Shown piece by piece: positions 9,376 through 17,892 of a DNA stretch of 54,239 nucleotides. The notes below the pieces were generated by a model, which ran no database searches, was not told where the DNA came from, and was given only the letters and a program-made list of their open reading frames with translations. Origin of the DNA: Tubiluchus corallicola. Lineage: Eukaryota > Priapulida > Priapulimorpha > Priapulimorphida > Tubiluchidae. The DNA is taken from NCBI GenBank assembly GCA_030141605.1, contig JAQGDQ010000027.1, positions 1,024,474 to 1,078,712 on the forward strand. Reading direction: 5' to 3'. Made by a program: the position numbers and the translations under genes. How positions within the stretch are numbered: the first letter of the stretch is position 1; each line of letters starts with the position of its first letter.

Positions 9376-9729
9376 CTCCAGCAATACATATACAATACAC
9401 CAACATTCAATATTATTGAAACAAAAAAAACAGTATAGGTAAAAAAAACGTTGATGAAGTCAAATTAACCAAATAAAAGAGTTGCTGTATGACACCTTGA
9501 AAGCTTGACTTGTTAATGTGGCACAAATGAGTGAATGAAAGAATGGTTAGGGTTAGTAGACATAAAGGAATGGAAAAGATAGTAAGATTAGGGATAGGAA
9601 GAAGGAAAAGAGGAGAAGAAACGACCACAGTGTATGTTTAATTTACATAGAGCTATATTAAAATAGCATTATAATTGATTGGAGGCCATATATTGCAACT
9701 GCACGAGACACGCAACCACTAAAATTGTA
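9376..9729 (-). other. LINE 3' untranslated region
   Basis: This A-rich, frame-free stretch lies between the RT stop codon (minus strand) and the TTGA-type tail. I infer it is the 3' UTR of the minus-strand LINE. Confidence 0.5.
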
Positions 9730-10361
9730 TCATAAGTAGGAATCCAAAATTGTCCTATTCAAGTACTTTTTGAAACTATAAACAGTTTCGTGTATTTTTA
9801 CTTGGGAACTTATTTTATTCCAGTTATTGGGGGCTGTGAATTTAATAAAGTGCCTAGCACTATTAGTACGGCAGTAAGGGACATGATATTCGTTGAACCT
9901 TGTAAAGTACTGTTTAGGATTTGCTGTAAAGGGATTTGCAAAGGAAGTGGCAAACAAGTTGTAGTATGTCTTGTACATATAAATAGACAAGTGATATATA
10001 ACCAAGTCTTCGAGAATTATTATACCACATTCATTAAATAAAGACATACCAACAGTGGTACGTTTAGATAAATTGTTTAATATTCTTTGATGCCTAGATA
10101 AGCTTATTAAGTTGGATGGAAAGATTGTACCCCATATAATGCGGCAATAAGTTAGGTATGGTAATACCAATGAATTATAAAGTGCTGTAAGATGAGATCT
10201 GTGTAATTTATTTTTAATAAAATTAATTATTCCCAGATTCTTAGCAATGTTTAAACTGGTAGAATTGATATGTGGTTTCCAGTCAAGATTTTCATTAATT
10301 ACAACGCCTAAGAATTTTATATTTGAAACTCTTTCGATTGCCTGCCCATCAATGAATATAG
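9730..10361 (-). pseudogene. LINE reverse transcriptase, C-terminal half
   Basis: The minus-strand frame reads FIDGQAIERVSN, then KFLGVVINENLDWKPHIN and LPYLTYCRIIWG, the classic thumb-side blocks of LINE RTs. It continues through NLFATSFANPF to a stop at 9730. The open frame reaches from 9730 to 10361, where the left terminal inverted repeat of the DNA transposon begins and brings a stop. It lacks the catalytic palm, which sits 4 kb away at 14522-14935. Confidence 0.8.
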
Positions 10362-10480
10362 TGTAGGCTCATATGTCATGAAATAAAAATTCGTGTACTT
10401 TTGTTGGTAAAAGCATTCCGTTAGAATGTGAGTTAAGCATTAAATAAAAATAGGGTGCCATTTTTTCTTCGCGTTCTGAT
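10362..10480 (+). repeat. Left terminal inverted repeat
   Basis: An outer block (TGTAGG...GGTAAAAGC, 10362-10412) and an inner block starting AGGGTGCCATTTTTTCTTCG at 10452 are both mirrored at the right end. The sequence between the blocks aligns poorly and differs in length by about 12 bases. Confidence 0.75.
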
Positions 10481-10886
10481 GCCCTAAAATGAAAGGTTGT
10501 TGCCGTGATACAAGAATGGCCTAAATTTAACATTATATATATTGATATAAATATGGTTCACATTTTTTCAGCATTTATTCCGTGTGAAACTGTATCTAGG
10601 GATTCCCACATGGAGTACAACTTCCCAGTGACTGCTAATTTTACATGTTGTGAAGTTTCAGGCAGACTGCCATGCTGGATTGAAATTAGCGGGCGCAAAA
10701 TTGTGTTTGAATGAAGTCATTAGCCGCAATGTTTCCGCATTATATTATATGGTCTAAACATTTGGTGTAATGTACATTGGTTCATTGTACTTGGTGTATT
10801 GAGAGATATATTCTCTTTGTATTTGCAGGTAGGAAGTACCAACAGCTATTGTACGTCGCTTTAGAGATCGTAATGTACTAACCAAC
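10481..10886 (+). promoter_or_regulatory. 5' untranslated/promoter region of the transposase gene
   Basis: About 400 bases separate the left TIR from the ATG. A weak acceptor-like site (TTTGTATTTGCAG, ending at 10830) might end a 5' UTR intron. No upstream coding frame joins the ORF, and the promoter itself was not identified. Confidence 0.35.
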
Positions 10887-13800
10887 ATGGAAGAGTCTTC
10901 ATCTGGCAAGAAGACAGAAACTGTGGATTTTGGACTTTGTTTCATTTGTCAGAGGGGCAGCAAACAAACAGATTATACAAACTATGTGCTTCAGCCTTCT
11001 TTGCCTTCAGTAGAGAAGCTAATTGCAACAACTGATGTTCGATGTTCACACGGGGAAATAGAGTTTTCTGCACTAAAAGATCGCATAAGTGGTTTATCTG
11101 CCGATGATTTGCTACAGAAAAGTGTTTCCTACCACAAGACTTGTTACAAGGATCTCACAAATAAAACACACATTGAACGAGCAAAACTCAGATATGAGAA
11201 GGGACAATCAACAGGCAGAGCCAGTGACATAAAACAGAAGAGAAAAGGACGACCATCAAAATCCACGTCCGCATGTACTTCCACAACACGACCTACATGT
11301 ACCAGAAGGAAGACTTTCGACAAGGAGATGTGCGTCATTTGCCAAGAAGACAAATCAGACAACTTGCATGTCGTCTCAACTGAAAACATGGGAGCTCAGC
11401 TGAAGGCAATTGGCCAACAGACAACAAATGAACAATTGAAAGTCAGACTCAGCAATGTTGTTGGATCATCCAATCTTTTAACGGCAGTTGCAGAGGACAT
11501 AAAGTATCACCTGGTGTGCTTAAGCCATGCCAAGCGAAACATTGAAAAGGCTAACAGACAACTCCCAAAATATTATATTCAGTTCGCACAGTTAGTGTCT
11601 GATCTCGAGATACTCGACATGGTGGAAACAGAAATCAACAAGTCTACTCAAGAATCTGTTTTGAATATGAACGACATTGAAAAAGCATATGTGAGTTTAC
11701 TGGAAGAAAATGGATTTCCTTTACCCGACCATCCGCGATACAAACCATACTTAAAGCAACTGATTTTGGACAATATCCCCGACGTACACTTCACCAGGCC
11801 TCCAGACAAAACAAAACCAGAACAAGTACTTTCTACAAAGGTCAAGGAAACCTTGTTAGCTGGTGCTCTTGCCAACGACCCTAAAGACATAAGAGAAGAC
11901 GTAAAAGTCCTACTGAAAGCTGCTAAAATTCTGAGAAGAGACATTGCTGATGCACCTCCGTGGACATTTCAAGGAACATTTGATAACTATGAACCACCTG
12001 CTTTGCTCCAACTCTTCTGCAAACATGCTATCCAAGGTTTGCATGACGTTAAAACTACCACCAGAGCCGAATCCATGAACCAAAGTGCATCTGTGCTGGC
12101 GCAGCATTTCATGTGTGCATATAAGACTACCCGGCAGGTTAGTTATGAAACAAAACACGATTTCGCCGCTTTCAAACACCGAACTGAAACTCCCCTTAAT
12201 GTCGGATTAGCTCTAGATGTACACAAAAACACCAGATCAAAGTCCCTTATAGAGAAGCTACACCAACTAGACCTTACTGTCTCATACAAAAAGGTCATGG
12301 AAACAGAGACTGCCATCGCAAATTCTGTTCTTGAGCAAATGAAATCCATGGGAGGAGTTTATCGTCCACCTTGGTTGGTTCACGATATGTTTGTTTGGTT
12401 TGCCCTAGACAACATAGATTTTCTCGAATACACACCATCTGGGATGAATACACTCCATGGTACTGCTACTGCTGTATATCAGACTGCATCTGACAGTTCC
12501 CCAACAATACCAGTTAACATCGATCGTTCATCACGCTCTCAAACGTTGGAGGCTGCAGTTCTGTGTGAAATCTTACCATGTAAGAAACCTGTACAAACAT
12601 GCAAAAAGCGTGCTTGCACACTGAATTCTGGCACGTCTAGCACAGAGATGAATAAGGAAAAGGATCTTGCATGGATTATTGGATGCTTGGACTTCAAAGA
12701 AAGTGAAAAAGAAGTTAAACTTACTTCTTGTCCAGGAACATGGGGGGCTTTCAACTCTTTGTTGCCTCCTTCTGGTCCAAAGACAAACATTGCCCTAGTA
12801 CCGCCACTGATACGCTTACCTCCAACAGAGTACGACACCCTCTATACAGGTCTGATGAGAGCACGTGCTATCGCCACTTGTGCCATGGGACCAGAATCCA
12901 TCACAGTCGTGATTCTTGATCTTCAGCTGTACGACATGGCCATGAAGTTGTGGATGGAGCGCGAGGACATACGAAGGCAGTTCCTCTTTCGGCCTGGTGA
13001 GTATTTGGCTGACAAGGTTTTACACCACAGCAGGAGCTCTAACAACAGACTGAAGAAATTTATGGTGACCTCAGGAACACACACCAAGGGGAATGTTGAT
13101 ATTCCAGATTCGCTTCTTACTCACAGCCAAGAAGAGGCAGACACGTTGCTCATACTACATGCTGTAAGTGTTCCCCATGAAGCGGAGCTTGTGGTCAGTT
13201 CTCCAGACACAGATGTTTTGTTGCTACTTGTCCACATGTTTCCGCACTTGCCACTTTCTACAGTCTTCGTCACTGGACCGGGCAGGATGAAGAGGAACAT
13301 TTCTTGTAGTAACATATACAACAACTTGGGACAAAAGCACGCTTCCGCACTGTTGGGTTTTCATGCTCTGACAGGCTCCGACACGTCTGGTAGATTCGCT
13401 GGCAGAACCAAAGACTGGTGTTTCAAGACGTTCATGTCCTGTGACGATGAGATCTTGGATGCACTAGCAATGCTAGGAAATGAGAACGATTTGCCCTGTG
13501 ATGCATGCTCGCAACTGGAACGCTTTGTTTGTATGCTGTATCGATCAAAAATCTACACAAAAGTAAATGAGCTTGGCTGGTTTCTCTACTCAAATCGTGC
13601 AGCCGAAGGAGAAAACCTTCCACCAACTTCTGGTGCACTGGACTTACATATTCGTCGCGCACATTACATAGCCATGATTTGGAGGAAAGCTAATGAAAAT
13701 CATCCAAGCATGCCAACACCTACTGCATTCGGTTGGACATTTGATGCAGGCTCAAGTCACTTCTGTCCTGTTCGATGTTTGAATCCGCCAGCTCCTGAGG

Positions 13801-13964
13801 CAATACTGCACCTGATAAAGTGCAAATGCAAACGTGGATGTGAAGGAAAGTGTAGTTGTCGCAAAAACAATATCCCATGTACAGAAGTTTGTGGATGTTG
13901 GGTTTTCACTTGCAACAACAAAATAAGTCAACTAACGATAAATGAGGAGTGTGAAGACGATTGA
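10887..13964 (+). CDS. Academ-like transposase with paired zinc fingers, XPG-like nuclease and CXC tail
   Basis: Single uninterrupted frame of 1025 residues from an ATG. N-terminus: two related zinc modules, C18-x2-C21 ... H83-x2-C86 (CFIC, YHKTCY) and C149-x2-C152 ... H208-x2-C211 (CVIC, YHLVCL). Between them is a basic AT-hook-like patch (KRKGRPSK, about 118-125). The middle domain has LNVGLALDVHKNTRSKS (D444) and FALDNIDFLE (D508, D511, E514), with ...TLHGTATAVYQ, candidate DDE-type catalytic positions. Residues 745-835 resemble an XPG/FEN nuclease core: HSQEEADT (E750, D752), SSPDTDVLLLL (D774, D776), LTGSDTSG (D832). The C-terminus (979-1009) is a cysteine cluster like a tesmin/TSO1 CXC motif (CKCKRGCEGKCSCRK). 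It would act in the nucleus on the element's TIRs. No stop or frameshift is seen, so it may be active or recently active. Confidence 0.78.
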   Translation: MEESSSGKKTETVDFGLCFICQRGSKQTDYTNYVLQPSLPSVEKLIATTDVRCSHGEIEFSALKDRISGLSADDLLQKSVSYHKTCYKDLTNKTHIERAKLRYEKGQSTGRASDIKQKRKGRPSKSTSACTSTTRPTCTRRKTFDKEMCVICQEDKSDNLHVVSTENMGAQLKAIGQQTTNEQLKVRLSNVVGSSNLLTAVAEDIKYHLVCLSHAKRNIEKANRQLPKYYIQFAQLVSDLEILDMVETEINKSTQESVLNMNDIEKAYVSLLEENGFPLPDHPRYKPYLKQLILDNIPDVHFTRPPDKTKPEQVLSTKVKETLLAGALANDPKDIREDVKVLLKAAKILRRDIADAPPWTFQGTFDNYEPPALLQLFCKHAIQGLHDVKTTTRAESMNQSASVLAQHFMCAYKTTRQVSYETKHDFAAFKHRTETPLNVGLALDVHKNTRSKSLIEKLHQLDLTVSYKKVMETETAIANSVLEQMKSMGGVYRPPWLVHDMFVWFALDNIDFLEYTPSGMNTLHGTATAVYQTASDSSPTIPVNIDRSSRSQTLEAAVLCEILPCKKPVQTCKKRACTLNSGTSSTEMNKEKDLAWIIGCLDFKESEKEVKLTSCPGTWGAFNSLLPPSGPKTNIALVPPLIRLPPTEYDTLYTGLMRARAIATCAMGPESITVVILDLQLYDMAMKLWMEREDIRRQFLFRPGEYLADKVLHHSRSSNNRLKKFMVTSGTHTKGNVDIPDSLLTHSQEEADTLLILHAVSVPHEAELVVSSPDTDVLLLLVHMFPHLPLSTVFVTGPGRMKRNISCSNIYNNLGQKHASALLGFHALTGSDTSGRFAGRTKDWCFKTFMSCDDEILDALAMLGNENDLPCDACSQLERFVCMLYRSKIYTKVNELGWFLYSNRAAEGENLPPTSGALDLHIRRAHYIAMIWRKANENHPSMPTPTAFGWTFDAGSSHFCPVRCLNPPAPEAILHLIKCKCKRGCEGKCSCRKNNIPCTEVCGCWVFTCNNKISQLTINEECEDD

Positions 13965-14303
13965 CGTATGTTGTTAAAGCTACACCTATCCACCGTGTGA
14001 CTTTTTCATTTGGTCGTTCATAAAATAATTGTATTCCATGTGGTCAATACATCGCTTTAATATGTTTGCACATTTTATTTCCAATACTGTATGGATTACG
14101 GTGTCGAAATGAGTAGATTTTACTGTAAATGGCTGCTATTTTGGTCGCCATCTTAAAACTTGGCATGCAAGTAATAACTTTAGCATCAATTTGATAATTC
14201 CAGTGGTTTCCTCGTGTCAGAAAACCTATATTTGTATACTTTGTTTGTAATTAACGAAGATATTACATTATTTTTAACCGGACGCCATCTTGGATTTCGA
14301 ACC
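13965..14303 (+). other. 3' untranslated region of the transposon
   Basis: These 340 bases between the transposase stop and the right TIR hold no other frame. I saw no canonical AATAAA close to the stop codon. Confidence 0.5.
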
Positions 14304-14424
14304 CTTAGAATGCGAAGAAAAAATGGCACCCTAATTTTTTTAAAGGTTATGACATATTTTTTTAAAATCAAGTGAGTTTTTGCTTTTACCAAAAAAAATA
14401 CACGAAATTACAAATGATCCTACA
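14304..14424 (-). repeat. Right terminal inverted repeat
   Basis: On the reverse strand this reads TGTAGGATCATTTG, then TTCGTGTA and GGTAAAAGCA, then AGGGTGCCATTTTTTCTTCG, matching the left end. The inner block alone is flanked by AAT on both sides (10449-10451, 14333-14335), which could suggest a shorter element, but the LINE coding flanks support the outer border. Confidence 0.75.
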
Positions 14425-15430
14425 ATAATAAGTCAATGTCATTCGGTTGCCTCTTATGTATAGAGTGAAATACAATGCATTTTGTTTTAGTTAGATTCAA
14501 TGACAATTTGTTTGCTTTAAATCAATCAGCTATTAATGAAAGTTTATTATTTATTTCAGGCACAGAATAAGATTGTAATTCAAAAAATAATGTGGTGTCA
14601 TCTGCAAATTGAAATAGGTTATTGTTGGTTAAGACAATGGACAGGTCATTGATATATATTAAAAATAATAGAGGGCCAAGAATGGAGCCTCGAGGTATAC
14701 CACACTTCATGGATTGACGTCTGGACAGACAATTATTGCATCTAACTATTTGGCTTCTTGCAGAAAGATAATTATTAAACCATTCATTCGGAATTCCTCG
14801 TATACCATAGTGAGAAAGTTTTTCAAGCAGTATGTCATGGTCAATGGTGTCGAAGGCTTTAGACAAGTCACAGAAGATGCCAACAGAGATTGAATTGTTT
14901 TCGATCGTATTAACAATTTGTTCATAGGCTTTCATTAAAGCTAGCTCAGTGGAAAGGCCTGATCTGAATCCAACTTGATTGTTGTTAAGTATGTTAAGTT
15001 AGTTTTGATTAAATATTTGTATAATTGACTGTGTACACATCTTTTGAGTATCTTAGAAAAAAGGGTTGCAGGGATATTGGCCTGTAGTTATTTAAGTTTG
15101 TGTTGTCGCCAGTCTTATGAAGTGATACTATAAGAGCTTGTTTCAGCTTGATGGGAACAATGCCACTGCTAAGAGATTTATTTTTAAATATGAGTTATAG
15201 GTATTAATATTTGAGGAAATGTATCTGCGATTATTCTAGATATGTAGTTTTTAATCCCGGGACTCTTATTGACATTTAGGGAATTGCGTATATTAAGAAC
15301 ACCTTTAGGAGTAATTGGATTAAAAAATAACGAATTTGGGTAGTTTGTGTGTTCTCTAAGTGTTCTCTAAAATGATGACTTGACATATTCTCAACAAGTG
15401 ATTGTCTAACATTAGTGTAATACAGTCTAG
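14425..15430 (-). pseudogene. LINE reverse transcriptase, N-terminal and palm half
   Basis: Read right to left: YYTNVRQSL, SLFFNPITP, then NVNKSPGIKNYI, GIVPIKLKQALIVSLHKTGD and NYRPISL (RT motifs 0-2). The 137-codon open frame at 14522-14935 holds IFCDLSKAFDTIDHDIL (motif A, D in CDLSKAFD), MKCGIPRGSILGPLLFLIYINDL (motif B) and FQFADDTTLF (motif C, both aspartates kept). Past a stop, NKLSLNLTKTKCIVF and NDIDLLL run up to the transposon's right TIR. Frame changes near 14940-15060 and near 15340 mark it as degraded, although the catalytic FADD is intact. The enzyme would perform target-primed reverse transcription. Confidence 0.85.
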
Positions 15431-15830
15431 TGTACATGGATGCTGAAAATATTCTACCTAAACATTTGTGTCTGTGTAGAACACGGCAGAGACGAGGTCC
15501 ACTCTCACACATGCTAGAGCAAACGTCGCCCATGAGCGGTCATGGATAAGAGTGATTGACAGCGCTGGAGTAAAGCATGCATGTCTAGTAATGGCGAACG
15601 TTACAACTGGCTGAATAGCTTTGATTACTATCAGTCAGCCATCTAGTGTAGGAAATCACAACTAACGCAACAGCAGCAATATTTTACCATAAAAAAATCA
15701 TAGCAACACAACAAGTTATCCAAGTGAATCAGAAATGGTTCACAGTAATTTTTTATACGATTAATGACTCAACAAATTATTACTTTTGTGCATCACACAA
15801 ACCTGAACTTTTTCAAATTCGCACCTGTAA
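15431..15830 (+). repeat. Dispersed repeat D, full-length copy
   Basis: It starts TGTACATGGATGCTGAAAAT and includes ACACGGCAGAGACGAGG, GTGATTGACAGC and TCAGCCATCTAGTGTA. The same order recurs at 29919-30300, 34240-34520, 35861-36008 and 47420-47640, with reverse-strand partial copies at 50635, 51285 and 52395. No coding content or known family was recognised. Confidence 0.7.
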
Positions 15831-16217
15831 GGATTGATTTCCTGTTTTTATACCTTGTTTTGAAGTAATCACAAAAAGTTTTTTTATTTTAAATTCAATA
15901 TTACAGAAAAAGTAAAGACGTGGCGATTTTTTCGTTTCCAAATCAGTAGTTTCAAAAACGTGCTCAATTCTGATTGGCTGACCTACTAAAAGTCATATAA
16001 CGAAGCCAAGTTTTACAGGCAATTCTAAATAAGTACAACCTTAGATTAGAGGGCAAGCAGAGAGAAATCTTCCGAACACTGGCGATTACAATCTATTTTA
16101 TGCGCAAATTTCGAAGTGTTCAGGTAATCCATTACGTATATAAAATGAAAAGGAAAGTGACCATAATGGCATCTTAAAGACAAAAAATAGCACATTGCGA
16201 ATATTAGCGGAAAACAG
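15831..16217. other. Intergenic, nothing recognised
   Basis: AT-rich sequence without a supportable gene or repeat. Confidence 0.4.
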
Positions 16218-16282
16218 ATGTATTATATTATATTATATTATATTATATTATATTATATTATATTATATTATATTATATTATA
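16218..16282 (+). repeat. (TATTA)n microsatellite
   Basis: About thirteen clean copies of the pentamer TATTA in a row. Confidence 0.9.
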
Positions 16283-16890
16283 GCGCAGTACAATAAACAA
16301 ATAAAAGATTTACAGTGAGAGCAGCAGCACACTTTAGGAAAGTTTGAGGCAATTGCTAGAAAATGAAGTGCCATGTTACTGCCGCTGTCACTTTGTCATC
16401 TTCTGCCATTGTCGTTATCATTCTCGTGGTCACCATCAACATCATCGTCAGCGTCATCGTCATCCACAATATTGACGTCAATAGCACGTCTCTGTGTAAC
16501 TAGAAAATACAATTCTTGGTAATTTAAGATCTTCGTACATACTCGTAGTTTTCAGTAAATTTGCATAGCAACAGAGAAAGGTGTTGGTTACTATCTGATT
16601 TGTAATGAGTACTATAAATATAAACTATAGGCTAATTCTAGACTATTCTCTTTACTGCACTTGCAAGCTTACTTCATGCAAGCAGCCAGGGCACTTATTT
16701 GATGAATATTGAGTGCGTTTACTACTTACCTCTGGCACCTTGTTAATTTAATTTAATTAACTTTTTGTTACACGAGGTAATAAAATCTGCTGGCCACCAA
16801 CAAAAAATTCAAAAATTGTTACACAATGAAAGTTCTGTATGATAGAATACACGTATTTGTAAATATTACAAGAGCCTTGATATTATGTTG
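16283..16890. other. Intergenic, short trinucleotide-rich patch only
   Basis: It contains an ATC/GTC-rich patch near 16385-16480 (CATCATCGTCAGCGTCATCG) and no gene that I can support. Confidence 0.4.
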
Positions 16891-16894
16891 CATT

Positions 16895-17890
16895 TTTGAT
16901 TTTCCACTGTGCACTTTTAATTTTTTACTGTGCGTTTTTAATTCTTTACTCTGCACTTTTAATTTTTACTGTGCATTTTTAATTCTTTACTGTGTACTTT
17001 TAATTTTTTACCGTGCACTTTTAATTCTTTACTGTGCACTTTTAATTTCTAACTGTGCGTTTTTAATTCTTTACTGTGCACTTTTAATTTTTTACCGAGC
17101 GCTTTTAATTCTTTACTGTGCACTTTTAATTTTTACTGTGCACTTTTGGTTTTTCGCTGTGCACTTTTGATTTTCAACTGTGCACTTTTGGTTTTTCGCT
17201 GTGCACTTTTGATTTTCAACTGTGCATTTTTGATTTTTCGCTGTGCACTTTTGATTTTTTACTGTGCGTTTTTAATTCTTCACTGTGCACTTTTAATTTT
17301 TTACTGTGCGTTTTTAATTCTTTACTGTGCACTTTTAATTTTTTACAGTGCACTTTTAATTCTTTACTGTGCACTTTTAATTTTTTACTGTGCGTTTTTA
17401 ATTCTTTACTATGCACTTTTAATTTTTACTGTGCACTTTTGGTTTTTCGCTGTGCACTTTTGATTTTCAACTGTGCACTTTTGGTTTTTCGCTGTGCACT
17501 TTTGATTTTCAACTGTGCATTTTTGATTTTTCGCTGTGCACTTTTGATTTTTTACTGTGCGTTTTTAATTCTTCACTGTGCACTTTTAATTTTTTACTGT
17601 GCGTTTTTAATTCTTTACTGTGCACTTTTAATTTTTTACAGTGCACTTTTAATTCTTTACTGTGCACTTTTAATTTTTTACTGTGCGTTTTTAATTCTTT
17701 ACTATGCACTTTTAATTTTTACTGTGCACTTTTGGTTTTTCGCTGTGCACTTTTGATTTTCAACTGTGCACTTTTGGTTTTTCGCTGTGCACTTTTGATT
17801 TTCAACTGTGCACTTTTGCTTTTTCGCTGTGCACTTTTGATTTTCAACTGTGCACTTTTGATTTTTCGCTGTGCACTTTTGATTTTTTTT
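16895..17890 (+). repeat. 21-bp satellite array with 293-bp higher-order unit
   Basis: The base unit is close to CTTTACTGTGCACTTTTAAT plus T (21 bp), centred on the palindrome GTGCAC. Left of about 17146 the units vary singly. From there a 293-bp block of fourteen units is repeated: 17146-17438 and 17439-17731 look identical base for base, followed by a partial third copy. Because 21 is a multiple of three, the array stays open in several frames on both strands (heptads such as LLIFYCA or SKELKVH). I regard those frames as a by-product of the repeat, not genes. Confidence 0.92.
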
Positions 17891-17892
17891 TG

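Larger units (their letters stand above)
10362..14424 (+). mobile_element. Academ-like TIR DNA transposon with one intact ORF
   Basis: The ends are inverted copies: TGTAGGCTCAT on the left, and TGTAGGATCAT on the reverse strand at the right. Similarity continues inward (TTCGTGTA, TTGGTAAAAGCA) to a near-perfect block of about 27 bp at 10452-10478 and 14306-14332. Flanking LINE coding sequence resumes immediately outside both ends, which fixes the borders independently. The flanks ATAG (10358-10361) and ATAA (14425-14428) could be a 4-bp target duplication with one change. The only large gene inside is the 1025-codon ORF at 10887-13964. Assignment to the Academ superfamily rests on protein features recalled from the family, not on a search. 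Confidence 0.75.
9348..15430 (-). mobile_element. LINE (CR1/L2-like) on the minus strand, split by a DNA transposon
   Basis: The 3' end is marked by an AATAAA plus (TTGA)n-type tail at 9345-9375. The C-terminal half of its RT lies at about 9730-10361 and the N-terminal half at 14425-15430, with the 4.06-kb transposon in between. The two halves are adjacent parts of one RT, read in order from right to left. The 5' end stops at about 15430, where an unrelated repeat starts, so the element is 5'-truncated or interrupted. Confidence 0.8.

Noticed and set aside
11144-13662. Several minus-strand frames of 60-100 codons
   Set aside because: They are shadows of the transposase gene on the plus strand.
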